DNA of 64,000 bases from Acidimicrobiales bacterium (GTDB lineage: Bacteria; Actinomycetota; Acidimicrobiia; Acidimicrobiales; Aldehydirespiratoraceae), in contig JAWKIR010000002.1 of the NCBI GenBank assembly GCA_041394245.1, positions 62,001 through 126,000 of the forward strand, read 5' to 3'. Under the pieces are notes generated by a model, which saw only the letters and a program-made list of their open reading frames with translations, had not been told where the DNA came from and made no database searches. A program made the position numbers and the translations under genes. Shown in pieces: positions 22,774 to 31,033 of this stretch. How positions within the stretch are numbered: the first letter of the stretch is position 1; every line of letters begins with the position of its first letter.

Positions 22774-24345
22774 ATGGATCGAAACCCGATCGACCCAACT
22801 CCCGAAGAAGCTTCCCCCCCTTCTTCGGGCCGGCCCGCCGGAGAGCGGTCGCTTCCACCGTCAGCCGCAACGGATTCTCCCCCCGCCGTTGCGTCGCCGT
22901 TTCCCCCGACGGCGAGTGTGAGCGACCCTCCGGCGGGCCCTGATCGCGTGGCGACCGAACCGGAGCCGGCGACCTTCCCGGCCCAGACGAGCCCGATCCG
23001 CTTCGAACCCGACCCCCTTCCTCCGGTCGCGCAGCCGCCGTCGACGATTCGTCCGACGCCTCCGCCGCCACCACCGCCGCCCGGTCCTCGACCCGTCGTC
23101 CGACCGCCCGCAGTGGTGCCGTTGTCGTCGGTGCCGTTGCATCCGCCGACAGCGGCCAACCCCCCTCGACCCGGTGACGGAATCCCGCCGACCGGGCCTC
23201 CCAACTCGCCACCCCCAGCGTTCGGCGGCGGACATCCGTCTCTCGGTCCGAAGCGTCGACGCTGGCGGGTGGCGGCAGGTGTGCTCGCCGTGGTCATCGT
23301 CGCGCTGTCGTTGGTCTCCGGAGGGATCGTGATCGGTTCGGCCTTGACCGACGATGCGACGGTCGCCGTACCCGTTCCGGTCGGTGACGGTGCCATCAAC
23401 ACCTCTGGTGGCGACAGCACGCCGCAGCAGCCGATCCTGCCGCTGGTCGGTGCCGACTCGGATGAGCCGATCGCCGATGTGGCCAGAGCCGTCGCCCCGT
23501 CGGTCGTGCTCATCCAGACGAACGTCGGGCAGGGCTCGGGCATCGTCTGGGACGCCGAGAACGGCTACATCGTCACGAACGACCACGTCACCGGCGGCGC
23601 CACCTCGGTCGTCGTCCAGTTCGGCAACGGCAACCGGGTGTCCGGCACGGTGGTGGGCGGCGATTCGGCCCGTGACATCGCCGTCGTGCAGGTGGACCCC
23701 GCCGAGGCCGATCTGGTCGCCGCGAGCTTCGCCCCCACGTCGTCGGTGGAGGTCGGCCAGCTGGCAGTGGCGATCGGCAGTCCGTTCGGACTCGATCAAT
23801 CCGTCACCGCCGGCATCGTGTCGGCCGTCAACCGCATCAACGAGTTCGGCGGCTCCGACCCGAACCGTCCGGTCGATGTCGAGATGATCCAGACCGACGC
23901 GCCGATCAATCCCGGCAACTCCGGGGGAGCGCTCGCCGATCGCGACGGACTCGTGATCGGAATGAACACGCAGATCCGCACCGCCGGCGCCAACACCGGC
24001 AACGTCGGCGTCGGTTTCGCGGTGCCGTCCGACACGATTCTCCTGATCGCCGACCGCATCGTGACCGGCGAGTCGCTCGCCCTCGCCCATCTCGGCGTGA
24101 GCGGCGAAACACCGGCCGACGGCACCGTCGGCGCGCTCGTCATCGCCGTGGTCGAGGGCGCCCCTGCGGCAGCCGCCGGGATCGAGGCCGGCGACCTCAT
24201 CGTCGGCCTCGAGGGCGAGTTGATCAGCTCGATGGCCGAACTCTCGGCCGAGGTGAAGCTCTTCCGTCCCGACGACGTGGTGAGTCTCGAGTTCATCCGC
24301 GACGGCGAACGACTGCAGACCGCCGTCACCCTCGGCAGCAACTAG
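22774..24345 (+). CDS. HtrA/DegP-like membrane-anchored serine protease with PDZ domain
   Basis: A 523-residue envelope protease. A long proline-rich cytoplasmic segment (residues 1-160, including a run of eight prolines broken by none) precedes one transmembrane helix near 164-190. A trypsin-like domain follows with a full triad: H271 (TNDHVTGG), D301 (ARDIAVVQV) and S383 (NPGNSGGALAD). The C-terminal PDZ domain starts around LAHLGVSGETPADG and contains AGIEAGDLIVGLEGELI. It should degrade or refold damaged proteins outside the membrane. The 137-base gap and its own -10 separate it from the kinase gene, but the RR-HK-HtrA order suggests regulation by that system. A long hairpin follows the stop. 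Confidence 0.92.
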   Translation: MDRNPIDPTPEEASPPSSGRPAGERSLPPSAATDSPPAVASPFPPTASVSDPPAGPDRVATEPEPATFPAQTSPIRFEPDPLPPVAQPPSTIRPTPPPPPPPPGPRPVVRPPAVVPLSSVPLHPPTAANPPRPGDGIPPTGPPNSPPPAFGGGHPSLGPKRRRWRVAAGVLAVVIVALSLVSGGIVIGSALTDDATVAVPVPVGDGAINTSGGDSTPQQPILPLVGADSDEPIADVARAVAPSVVLIQTNVGQGSGIVWDAENGYIVTNDHVTGGATSVVVQFGNGNRVSGTVVGGDSARDIAVVQVDPAEADLVAASFAPTSSVEVGQLAVAIGSPFGLDQSVTAGIVSAVNRINEFGGSDPNRPVDVEMIQTDAPINPGNSGGALADRDGLVIGMNTQIRTAGANTGNVGVGFAVPSDTILLIADRIVTGESLALAHLGVSGETPADGTVGALVIAVVEGAPAAAAGIEAGDLIVGLEGELISSMAELSAEVKLFRPDDVVSLEFIRDGERLQTAVTLGSN

Positions 24346-24365
24346 CCACCTGCCCCCCGGCTGTC

Positions 24366-24416
24366 CGTTCTGTGAGCTTGAACGCCGTTGTGGGCGGCGT
24401 TCAAGCTCACAGAACG
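24366..24416. repeat. 22-bp palindrome, left flank of the DUF559 gene
   Basis: Arms 24366-24387 and 24395-24416 are perfectly complementary, with a seven-base loop (TTGTGGG). The outer 12 bases CGTTCTGTGAGC are the same as in the palindrome at 25359-25409. It lies 20 bases after the HtrA stop, so it may also end that transcript, but no U-tract follows. Confidence 0.6.
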
Positions 24417-24462
24417 AGGGACACGTGGTGGGGTGTCACACCCCCGAGGGCAGTCTGGGCGG

Positions 24463-25368
24463 ATGCAGGACATGACCGTCCTCGCTCGGATGGCTGCGAG
24501 CCAACACGGCCTCCTTTCCAGACATCAACTCGAACGGGCGCTCGGGAGCCGGCACGGCGTCGAGACGCTTCTGCGTTCCGGGTTTCTCGAGCGTCGCCGG
24601 AGAGGCGTGTTCGCCGTTGCCGGCGCGTTGCCGACATGGCAGGCGGAAGTGATGGCCGCGTGTCTGGCGACCAGACGCCTGGTCGTTGCCAGCCATCGGA
24701 GCGCGATGCGCCTCTGGGGCTTGCGATCCGCCGACGACGAGATCGACGTGTCGATTCGATACCCCGGCCAGGTTCGCCTTGCGGGGGTGCATGTTCGGCG
24801 AATTCGCGACCTGACCTGGCACGACTTCACCTACATCGAAGGCGTGCCGGTCACCACGCCGGCGCGAACGCTTTGCGACGCGGGCCTCGTCTTCGGTACC
24901 AGTGAGGTCGAACGCATCGTGCAGCACGCGATCGCCAAGGAGATCGTGTCGCCGGCGGAGCTGTGGAAGTACCGCCGACGCGTGGGGCGCCGAGGACGCA
25001 ACGGCGTGGGCGCGCTCGACCGAGCACTCTCTCGCCTCCCCGACGGGGTTGGGAGGGCCGACTCGGGCCCGGAGATCGAGATGGCCCGCCTTTGTGCCGA
25101 TGCAGGCCTTCCGGCTCCGGTCTGGCAGCACCCGGTCGTGGCGCGTGGCAGGCGGTACCTCGTCGACTTCGCGTACCCGGAGCAGCGGCTCGCGATCGAG
25201 TACGACGAGTTCGAGGAGCACACGCGGCCGGAGAAGTTCGACGCCGACCGCGCACGACAGAACGACCTCCAGGAAGTCGGCTGGACCGTGATCAGGTTCG
25301 TGTGGTCCGACCTCAGGTATCGGCCCGCCGAGGTCGTCGCCAGAATCCGCCGTTTCCTCGTTCTGTGA
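24463..25368 (+). CDS. DUF559-type protein with AbiEi-like N-terminal winged helix
   Basis: A 301-residue protein. The N-terminal part (VLARMAASQHGLLSRHQLER, LLRSGFLERRRRGVFAVAG) resembles the winged-helix domain of AbiEi-type antitoxins. The C-terminal part has the DUF559/Vsr-like nuclease core: RRYLVDFAYPEQRLAIEYD, then DRARQNDLQEVGWTVIRFVW. The Asp and Glu residues in VDFAYPE and IEYD could be metal ligands of a PD-(D/E)xK site. The starts at 24463 and 24472 are both possible; no Shine-Dalgarno decides. The stop codon lies inside the right-hand palindrome. The role is unknown: a restriction-like or repeat-associated nuclease or a toxin-antitoxin relative. It is bracketed by two related palindromes between htrA-like and ftsY genes. 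Confidence 0.8.
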   Translation: MQDMTVLARMAASQHGLLSRHQLERALGSRHGVETLLRSGFLERRRRGVFAVAGALPTWQAEVMAACLATRRLVVASHRSAMRLWGLRSADDEIDVSIRYPGQVRLAGVHVRRIRDLTWHDFTYIEGVPVTTPARTLCDAGLVFGTSEVERIVQHAIAKEIVSPAELWKYRRRVGRRGRNGVGALDRALSRLPDGVGRADSGPEIEMARLCADAGLPAPVWQHPVVARGRRYLVDFAYPEQRLAIEYDEFEEHTRPEKFDADRARQNDLQEVGWTVIRFVWSDLRYRPAEVVARIRRFLVL

Positions 25369-25409
25369 GCGTGAGTGCCGCTGAGAGCGGCGTTCACGCT
25401 CACAGAACG
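25359..25409. repeat. 24-bp palindrome, right flank of the DUF559 gene
   Basis: Arms 25359-25382 and 25386-25409 pair along 24 bases with two G-U wobbles and a three-base loop. The first 12 bases CGTTCTGTGAGC match the left-flank palindrome exactly. The DUF559 stop codon (25366-25368) lies within its left arm, so palindrome and gene end are one unit. Confidence 0.6.
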
Positions 25410-25424
25410 GCCGATGGGGGGCGG

Positions 25425-25430
25425 TAGGAT
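25425..25430 (+). promoter_or_regulatory. Candidate -10 (TAGGAT), leaderless start of ftsY
   Basis: TAGGAT ends eight bases before the ATG at 25439, 15 bases after the palindrome. ftsY therefore seems to have its own promoter. Confidence 0.5.
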
Positions 25431-25438
25431 CCGCTGCG

Positions 25439-26536
25439 ATGTTGTTCGCAGTGATCATCGCCATTGCCGCCGTCGTCATCATCGGCGTGTCGGCATTCGT
25501 TCTCCTTCGGGACCGTGAGGACGACCTCCTCATCGACGACCCGACCCCCACGGCGGTCGAGCCGGGCCTCGCGGCGCCTCCGCCGGTCGCCGAGGCTCCG
25601 CCGGTGGTCGAAGTCGCACCGAAGCCGACCTTTCGCGACCGGCTCTCGACCGCGCGGTCGGCCCTGGGCGGCTACCTCGGCTCCGTCTTCAGCGGCGGGA
25701 AGATCAGCGGCGAGACATGGGACGACCTCGAGGAGGCGCTCCTTCGAGCCGACGTCGGTGTCGCCACATCCACGTCGATCATCGAAGCGGTCCGCGAGAC
25801 GGTCGCCGAACGCGGGATCGAGGACACCTCGGAGCTCCCGGCCCTCGTGAAGGCGGAGATCGTCGAGCGACTCAGCGGCTTCGATCGGACGCTGTCGACC
25901 GATGTCGTGGCGGCCGGGGGAGAACCCGGACCGGCCGTCTGGTTGTTCGTCGGCGTCAACGGCGTGGGAAAGACGACCACCATCGGCAAGCTCGCCTCCC
26001 GGGAATCCGCTGCCGGTCGCAAGCTCGTGCTCGCCGCCGGCGACACCTTCCGAGCGGCAGCGGCCGAGCAGCTCACCATGTGGGCCGAGCGCAGCGACGT
26101 CGACATCGTGCGCGGCGCCGAGGGTGCCGATCCGAGCAGCGTGGTGTTCGACGCCGTCGAGCGGGCCAACGCCCGGGGCGCCGAGATCGTCATGGCCGAC
26201 ACCGCCGGCCGCCTCCAGAACAAGACCAACCTCATGGAGGAGCTCAGCAAGGTCCGCCGCGTGGCCGAGAAGGGGGCCGGCACCGTGACCGAGACGCTGC
26301 TCGTCATCGATGCGACCACCGGTCAGAACGGCATGTCACAGGCCGCCACGTTCACCGAGGCCGTCGACGTGACGGGCGTCGTACTCACGAAGCTGGACGG
26401 CTCGGCTAAGGGCGGCATCGTCATCGCCATCCACTCCGAGCTCGGTGTGCCCGTGAAGCTGGTCGGCCTGGGCGAGGGCATCGACGACCTGGTCGAGTTC
26501 GACGCCACCGAGTTCGTCGACGCTCTGTTCGACTAG
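25439..26536 (+). CDS. ftsY: Signal recognition particle receptor FtsY
   Basis: The SRP receptor GTPase brings ribosome-Ffh complexes to the membrane. At 365 residues it has an N-terminal hydrophobic segment (LLFAVIIAIAAVVIIGVSAFV minus the first residue) and a Pro/Glu-rich linker. The N domain starts near residue 63 (FRDRLSTARSALGGYLGSVF) and the G domain has GVNGVGKT at 172-179. Further motifs are DTFRAAAAEQL, DTAGR and TKLDGSAKGG. In many bacteria ftsY is preceded by smc and rnc; here a DUF559 gene and palindromes lie upstream. Its partner ffh is 3 kb away, separated by a sigma factor and its partner on the other strand. Confidence 0.96.
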   Translation: MLFAVIIAIAAVVIIGVSAFVLLRDREDDLLIDDPTPTAVEPGLAAPPPVAEAPPVVEVAPKPTFRDRLSTARSALGGYLGSVFSGGKISGETWDDLEEALLRADVGVATSTSIIEAVRETVAERGIEDTSELPALVKAEIVERLSGFDRTLSTDVVAAGGEPGPAVWLFVGVNGVGKTTTIGKLASRESAAGRKLVLAAGDTFRAAAAEQLTMWAERSDVDIVRGAEGADPSSVVFDAVERANARGAEIVMADTAGRLQNKTNLMEELSKVRRVAEKGAGTVTETLLVIDATTGQNGMSQAATFTEAVDVTGVVLTKLDGSAKGGIVIAIHSELGVPVKLVGLGEGIDDLVEFDATEFVDALFD

Positions 26537-26560
26537 GTCTGCTCGACTAGGTCTGTTCGA

Positions 26561-28411
26561 TCAGCAGACCTGTAGCACGGGGTTTGCGTCTCGGCCGGCG
26601 ACCAGCAGATCGACGGTGGCGTCGGGGTGGGTTCGGTCGTGCGAGAGCGTGCCGCCGAGGAACTCCTCGAGCTGGAAGCGGTCGCCGCCCCAGTTGGCGT
26701 CGTAGCCGCCATGGATGCGGGCGCCGACCGCCAACAGGTCGATCAGCTCCGAACCGACCCGGATGCCCTCCTCGGTCGACCAGCGGGTGCCGTCGTATGC
26801 CCAGCTGTCGAGACCGTCGCCGAAGAAGAGGGTCAGCCCTTCCGTGAATTCGACGGTTCGCAGGGTCGGGCACCCTTCGATGATCTCGTCTCGGAGAACC
26901 GGTCCGAAGGTCGCAGCCGTTGATTCGATGACCGCGTCGGCGTCGCTGCCCCAACCGAAGTTCCAGATACCCGTGGCGAGAAGTGGAGTCGGTTCGGAAT
27001 CCACGCTGACCGAGACACCACCGAGGTCGATCGAGCCGGTCGTGTCGGTCAGCAGTTCGACGTCGGCCACGTCGGTGTCGTAGGTCGTGACCAGCCGGTA
27101 CCGCCCGGGCGGCAGGTCGCTCTCGTCGGTGAGCGGAAACTCCGACCCCTCTTCTCGTGCCGCGAGACGAGGAAGGCCGATGGCGAGCGCGGTCGTCCCG
27201 TCGGAGTTGCGCGTCGCTTCGCCGACGTGGGCCCAGCGGCGCGGTCCATCCGTCGACACGAGGAAGAGGTCGACCGTCTGTTCGTCGCCGAAGAAGATCG
27301 CCTGACCCGGTCGGGTCGTGGTGACCGCCGTGTCGTCGAGCTCGATCGGGCTCTCGTCGGTCGACGCCTGATCCGGGACGGCGGACCCGACTGGGGGCAC
27401 ATTGTCGCAGTCGTTGGCGCCTACGGGTTCGCCGTCGACGACATCGAACTCGTCGCAGTACCAGGGGCCTTCCCACTGGCGCGAGCCGAGCGGATCGCGA
27501 GTCGCGTCGACCCAGCGGATGATCAACCCGGCCGCGTCGACCCGATGGACCTCGACGAGGGGTGCGCCCTCGATCGTGGTGGCGGAGAGGACCCCGACGG
27601 CCGGGGCTCCCGTCTGCCATGCGTCCCACAGACACCGGCGAGACCCGAGGTTCGGCTCCTCGACGGAGTCGACCCCGCACCACTGCGCTCCGTCGAGGGT
27701 CACCGCTTCCTCGGGCGCTCCGGCGAGCGCGACACCCAGCTCCGACAACGCCGACTGGAGCGGGTCGGTGCCGGCCTCGACGCAGCTCCGCCACGTCAGG
27801 TGCACCGGGGCGGCATCGTCGACGGTGAGATCGCAGCGGAGTTCGGTCCAGCCAGGGCGGCCGAACGCGTCCTGGGTCGAGTCGATGAAGACCGGCGCGT
27901 CGAACAGCGTGCCGCGGGTCCAGACGACGTTGACGATCGGGTCGCCCTCGATGGTCGTCTCGACCCGCACCATCGCCGCGTCCCTCCCGGCCCCGGTTGC
28001 GTCGATCAGACAACCTGAGGGTTCCTCGTCGTCGGTTGTTCCCGTCGAGGGATCGACCCGGTCGACGCCGCACCACTCGGCATCGCCGAGCGTGACCGCC
28101 TCGGCTGGGGCGCCGTCGACGTCGGCCCCGAGGGCGACGAGGGCAGCGCGGAGCGGATCATCGACGGGAGCGAGGGATGACGACGGGGGGTTGGGTTGAA
28201 ACGTGTCGACATCGGCGGCGTCGTCGCTCGAGCCGACGACCCAGAGGGCGCCGACCACGAGGAGGGCGACCGGCAGGGCGGCGAGGGCACCGGCCCGTGC
28301 CTGGCGGCGGCGGACCTTGCGTCGCACTGCCGAGCCGATCGAGTCGGACGCGCCGACCCCGCGGCCGGCAGCGTCGAGCTCGTCGTGCAGTCGGTTCTCG
28401 AGATCATCCAT
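26561..28411 (-). CDS. Large membrane protein with tandem Cys-rich repeats, probable sigma-factor partner
   Basis: A 616-residue single-pass protein. A short cytoplasmic segment (residues 1-40, basic before the membrane) precedes one transmembrane helix (about 41-59), then a long extracytoplasmic part. Residues 85-210 and 216-335 are a tandem duplication, each opening DPL-x-x-AL-x-x-LG and holding AEAVTLGDAEWCGVD or EEAVTLDGAQWCGVD. Their cysteines correspond: 114/245, 134/260, 193/319 and 210/335. The rest looks beta-rich and ends with a C-terminal cysteine. The start overlaps the ECF sigma gene by eight bases and has GGAGGTG upstream, so it is likely the sigma factor's membrane regulator, although no zinc-binding anti-sigma motif is visible. 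I know no named family for the repeats. Confidence 0.85.
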   Translation of the reverse strand: MDDLENRLHDELDAAGRGVGASDSIGSAVRRKVRRRQARAGALAALPVALLVVGALWVVGSSDDAADVDTFQPNPPSSSLAPVDDPLRAALVALGADVDGAPAEAVTLGDAEWCGVDRVDPSTGTTDDEEPSGCLIDATGAGRDAAMVRVETTIEGDPIVNVVWTRGTLFDAPVFIDSTQDAFGRPGWTELRCDLTVDDAAPVHLTWRSCVEAGTDPLQSALSELGVALAGAPEEAVTLDGAQWCGVDSVEEPNLGSRRCLWDAWQTGAPAVGVLSATTIEGAPLVEVHRVDAAGLIIRWVDATRDPLGSRQWEGPWYCDEFDVVDGEPVGANDCDNVPPVGSAVPDQASTDESPIELDDTAVTTTRPGQAIFFGDEQTVDLFLVSTDGPRRWAHVGEATRNSDGTTALAIGLPRLAAREEGSEFPLTDESDLPPGRYRLVTTYDTDVADVELLTDTTGSIDLGGVSVSVDSEPTPLLATGIWNFGWGSDADAVIESTAATFGPVLRDEIIEGCPTLRTVEFTEGLTLFFGDGLDSWAYDGTRWSTEEGIRVGSELIDLLAVGARIHGGYDANWGGDRFQLEEFLGGTLSHDRTHPDATVDLLVAGRDANPVLQVC

Positions 28412-28895
28412 GGGGCACCTCCCGGAGTTGGGCGCGGAGTTGATCGAGGCCGCGGGCGGCCCGCGACTTCACGGTGCCCGCCGGCACGTCGAGCAGGCCG
28501 GCGATCTCCTCCTCGGAACGGGACTCGTAGTAGCGAAGGACGATCACCGCCCGCTGTTTCGGCGGCAGCGACAGCACGAGCGGCCACAGCGTGAGCTGGT
28601 CGTCGGCGGCGCCGGTGGGATCCGGCGTGGCGACCTCGGGTCGTGTCCGGGCATCGATCCGGCGCCTGACCGCGGCGCGGCGGCGCCGGTCGGTCAGCTT
28701 GTTGGTGATGATCCGGCGGACGTAGCCATCCGGATTGTCGATCCTCCCGGTCCGCCACGCCGGCCAAAGACGGGCGACGGCATCAGCCACCAGGTCCTCG
28801 GCGACATCCCGGTCGCCACAGCACAGGTAGGCGTAGCGAACGAGGCCGTCCTCGGTGTCGGCGAACCAGCGCTGGAAGTGGTCGTCGTTGAGCAT
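28404..28895 (-). CDS. ECF sigma factor, SigE/SigM-like actinobacterial subfamily
   Basis: A 163-residue extracytoplasmic-function sigma factor. Region 2 starts LVRYAYLCCGDRDVAEDLVA and continues through ARLWPAWRTGRIDNPDGYVR, with the R-I-I-T-N-K-L-x-D-R-R-R-R end typical of the SigE family. Region 4 has LPPKQRAVIVLRYYESRSEE and VPAGTVKSRAARGLDQLR. It would direct RNA polymerase to a small regulon, probably including its own operon. The 3' end overlaps the large membrane protein gene, its presumed regulator. The first usable start is the ATG at 28895; neither a clear TANNNT nor a Shine-Dalgarno precedes it. Confidence 0.9.
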   Translation of the reverse strand: MLNDDHFQRWFADTEDGLVRYAYLCCGDRDVAEDLVADAVARLWPAWRTGRIDNPDGYVRRIITNKLTDRRRRAAVRRRIDARTRPEVATPDPTGAADDQLTLWPLVLSLPPKQRAVIVLRYYESRSEEEIAGLLDVPAGTVKSRAARGLDQLRAQLREVPHG

Positions 28896-28967
28896 TCGTA
28901 TGGATGACGAGCGATCGCGCGCCGGGTTCCATCTGAGCGCAGATTCCCGTTGCGGGGCGACACCCGA

Positions 28968-29393
28968 TCAGCCGAGCTGGATGCCGCAGGTGGTCAGCTC
29001 GGCATCGAGGGCGCCGATCGCCTCGTCGAGCACGGTTTCCTTGTTCTCGCGGGCTGCGGCATAGGCGTCGGGCCAATCGAGGTCGGCCCGTTGTTGCCCG
29101 GCGATGATCGCGAAGTCGGCGAGGCGGGCGATGTCGGCCCAGAGATCGAACGGCGCGATCGTCTCGACGTCGAAGAGTGCGACCCTCAGCGTCTCGATCT
29201 CCTCGGCGGTCGCGTCGTCGACCTCGCCCCGGAAGAGCGGACCGGTTCCCTCGAGGACGCGGGCCTCGCTGCACCACAGGGCCTGGTCGAACTCGGACAC
29301 CTCGCCCTCGCCCTGGCTGACGATGAACGCGGCGATCCCGAACCCGAGGATCAGAACCAAGAGGACGAGCATCTGGCGGGGGGTGAGGGACAT
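28968..29393 (-). CDS. Hypothetical single-pass membrane or exported protein
   Basis: A 141-residue protein with an N-terminal transmembrane or signal-anchor helix (MLVLLVLILGFGIAAFIVS, residues 8-26). An acidic, mostly helical extracytoplasmic domain follows. Two cysteines, in LWCSEAR and at the C-terminus TTCGIQLG, could form a disulfide. No family was recognised. The ATG at 29393 is fixed by TAGCGT eight bases upstream; a much longer frame extending further right is only the shadow of ffh. It is divergent from ffh, with the two candidate -10 elements 37 bases apart. Confidence 0.8.
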   Translation of the reverse strand: MSLTPRQMLVLLVLILGFGIAAFIVSQGEGEVSEFDQALWCSEARVLEGTGPLFRGEVDDATAEEIETLRVALFDVETIAPFDLWADIARLADFAIIAGQQRADLDWPDAYAAARENKETVLDEAIGALDAELTTCGIQLG

Positions 29394-29401
29394 CGCCCGA
29401 G

Positions 29402-29407
29402 ACGCTA
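29402..29407 (-). promoter_or_regulatory. Candidate -10 (TAGCGT), leaderless start of hypothetical membrane protein
   Basis: TAGCGT on the minus strand ends eight bases before the ATG at 29393. It faces away from the ffh promoter. Confidence 0.5.
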
Positions 29408-29444
29408 CCGGGACGACCGTCGTCACCCGAGGTCGGGTCGCCGG

Positions 29445-29450
29445 TATCGT
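29445..29450 (+). promoter_or_regulatory. Candidate -10 (TATCGT), leaderless start of ffh
   Basis: TATCGT ends nine bases before the ATG at 29460. No Shine-Dalgarno lies between. Confidence 0.5.
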
Positions 29451-29459
29451 GGCCCGACC

Positions 29460-30917
29460 ATGTTCGAGACGCTCACCGATCGATTCGACAACATCTTCAA
29501 GGGGCTTCGCAGCCGCGGAAAGCTCTCGGCCGACGACGTCGACGAGGCACTGCGTGAGATTCGCCGTGCGCTCCTCGAAGCCGACGTCAACCTCGACGTC
29601 GCCAAGAACCTGACCGGCCGCATCCGCGAACGGGCCGTCGGCGAGGAGCTCTCGAAGGCGCTCAATCCGGGTCAGCAGATCGTCAAGATCGTCCTCGAGG
29701 AGCTGACCACCAGCCTCGGCGGCGAGGCGATGAAGATCACCTACGCATCCAAGCCGCCCACCGTCGTGCTGATGGCCGGTCTGCAGGGCGCAGGCAAGAC
29801 CACCAACACCGGCAAGCTCGCCATGTGGTTCAAGAAGCAGGGGCGCAACCCGCTGCTCGTGGGCGCCGACCTCCAGCGGCCTGCCGCCGTCGAACAGCTG
29901 CGCACCCTCGCCGGCCAGGTCGGCGTGCCGGTGTTCTCCGAGCCGACCGATCCGGTCGAGGTGGCGGGCAAGGCCATCGCCGAGGCGACCCGCACGGGCC
30001 GCGACGTCGTCATCGTCGACACCGCCGGCCGGCTCGCGATCGACGAGGAGATGATGGCGCAGGTCGGCCGGATCTCCGACGCCGTCAATCCCGACTACAC
30101 GTTCCTCGTCGTCGACGCGATGACCGGTCAGGACGCCGTGACCGTCGCTCGGGCGTTCAACGAGACCCTCGCCCTCGACGGCGTCATCCTCACCAAGATC
30201 GACGGTGACGCCCGCGGCGGTGCCGCCCTGTCGGTCAAGGAGGTGGTCGGCAAGCCGATCGCCTTCCAGTCGACCGGCGAGAAGCTCGAGGACTTCGAGA
30301 CCTTCCACCCCGATCGCCTGGCCAGTCGCATCCTCGGCATGGGCGACGTCGAGACGCTGATCGAGAAGGCCGAGGAGGCGTTCGAAGCCGAGCAGGCCGA
30401 GGAGGCCGCGGCGCGGCTGATGGAGGGCACCTTCACCCTCGAGGACTTCCTCGATCAGATGCAGCAGGTCAAGAAGATGGGCCCGCTCGGCAACCTCATG
30501 GGCATGATGCCCGGCCTGCCGAAGGAGGCGCGCGACGTCGAGATCGACGACCGTCAGATCGCCCGCATCGAAGGGATCATCCACTCGATGACCCCGGCCG
30601 AACGCATCGATCCCGACCTGATCGACGGTTCGCGTCGTCAGCGCATTGCCGTCGGCTCGGGGGTGCAACCCACCGAGGTCAAGGCGCTGATCGACCAGTT
30701 CGGCCAGATGCGCAAGATGATGAAGCAGTTCGCCGGCTTCGGTACCAAGAAGACGAAGTCGAAGGAGCGCGGCGGCAAGGGCAAGAAGGGCAGGAAGCGG
30801 GGCGGGAGGGTCACCGAGAAGGGCCCGGCCAAGGTGTCGAAGGCACCGCTGGCGCTCCCCGGCCTGGAAGACGCGCTGCAGGGCCTCGACGACGGCGACT
30901 TCCCGAAGCGCAAGTGA
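29460..30917 (+). CDS. ffh: Signal recognition particle protein Ffh
   Basis: The SRP54 GTPase binds signal sequences and 4.5S RNA. It has 485 residues. The N domain is 1-90, the G domain has GLQGAGKT at 107-114, then DLQRPAAVEQL, DTAGRL and TKIDGDARGG. The methionine-rich M domain follows (KKMGPLGNLMGMMPGL, SMTPAERIDPDLIDGSRRQR, MRKMMKQFAGF). A lysine/arginine-rich tail of about 50 residues after KTKSKERGGKGKK goes beyond the E. coli protein. The ATG at 29460 is supported by TATCGT nine bases upstream. It leads into rpsP after 116 bases with a separate possible promoter. Confidence 0.97.
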   Translation: MFETLTDRFDNIFKGLRSRGKLSADDVDEALREIRRALLEADVNLDVAKNLTGRIRERAVGEELSKALNPGQQIVKIVLEELTTSLGGEAMKITYASKPPTVVLMAGLQGAGKTTNTGKLAMWFKKQGRNPLLVGADLQRPAAVEQLRTLAGQVGVPVFSEPTDPVEVAGKAIAEATRTGRDVVIVDTAGRLAIDEEMMAQVGRISDAVNPDYTFLVVDAMTGQDAVTVARAFNETLALDGVILTKIDGDARGGAALSVKEVVGKPIAFQSTGEKLEDFETFHPDRLASRILGMGDVETLIEKAEEAFEAEQAEEAAARLMEGTFTLEDFLDQMQQVKKMGPLGNLMGMMPGLPKEARDVEIDDRQIARIEGIIHSMTPAERIDPDLIDGSRRQRIAVGSGVQPTEVKALIDQFGQMRKMMKQFAGFGTKKTKSKERGGKGKKGRKRGGRVTEKGPAKVSKAPLALPGLEDALQGLDDGDFPKRK

Positions 30918-30928
30918 ACGTCGCGAGG

Positions 30929-30957
30929 TTGTGAACAAACCTGTCGCCAGATTGAAT
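30929..30957 (+). promoter_or_regulatory. Candidate sigma-70-type promoter for rpsP operon
   Basis: TTGTGA (30929-30934) and TTGAAT (30952-30957) are separated by 17 bases, giving a transcript with about a 70-base leader before rpsP. The gap between ffh and rpsP holds nothing else that I recognise. Four of six positions match consensus in each element. Confidence 0.35.
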
Positions 30958-31033
30958 TGTCGGGTTGCCCGGCCCTGATTCGCCGCGCAGAGCCACTCCT
31001 GGCGATATCTCCCTTACGAAAGAAACACCACAC

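Noticed and set aside
28968..30938. 656-residue minus-strand frame opposite ffh
   Set aside because: Only its last 141 residues (from 29393) look like a real protein; the rest mirrors ffh.
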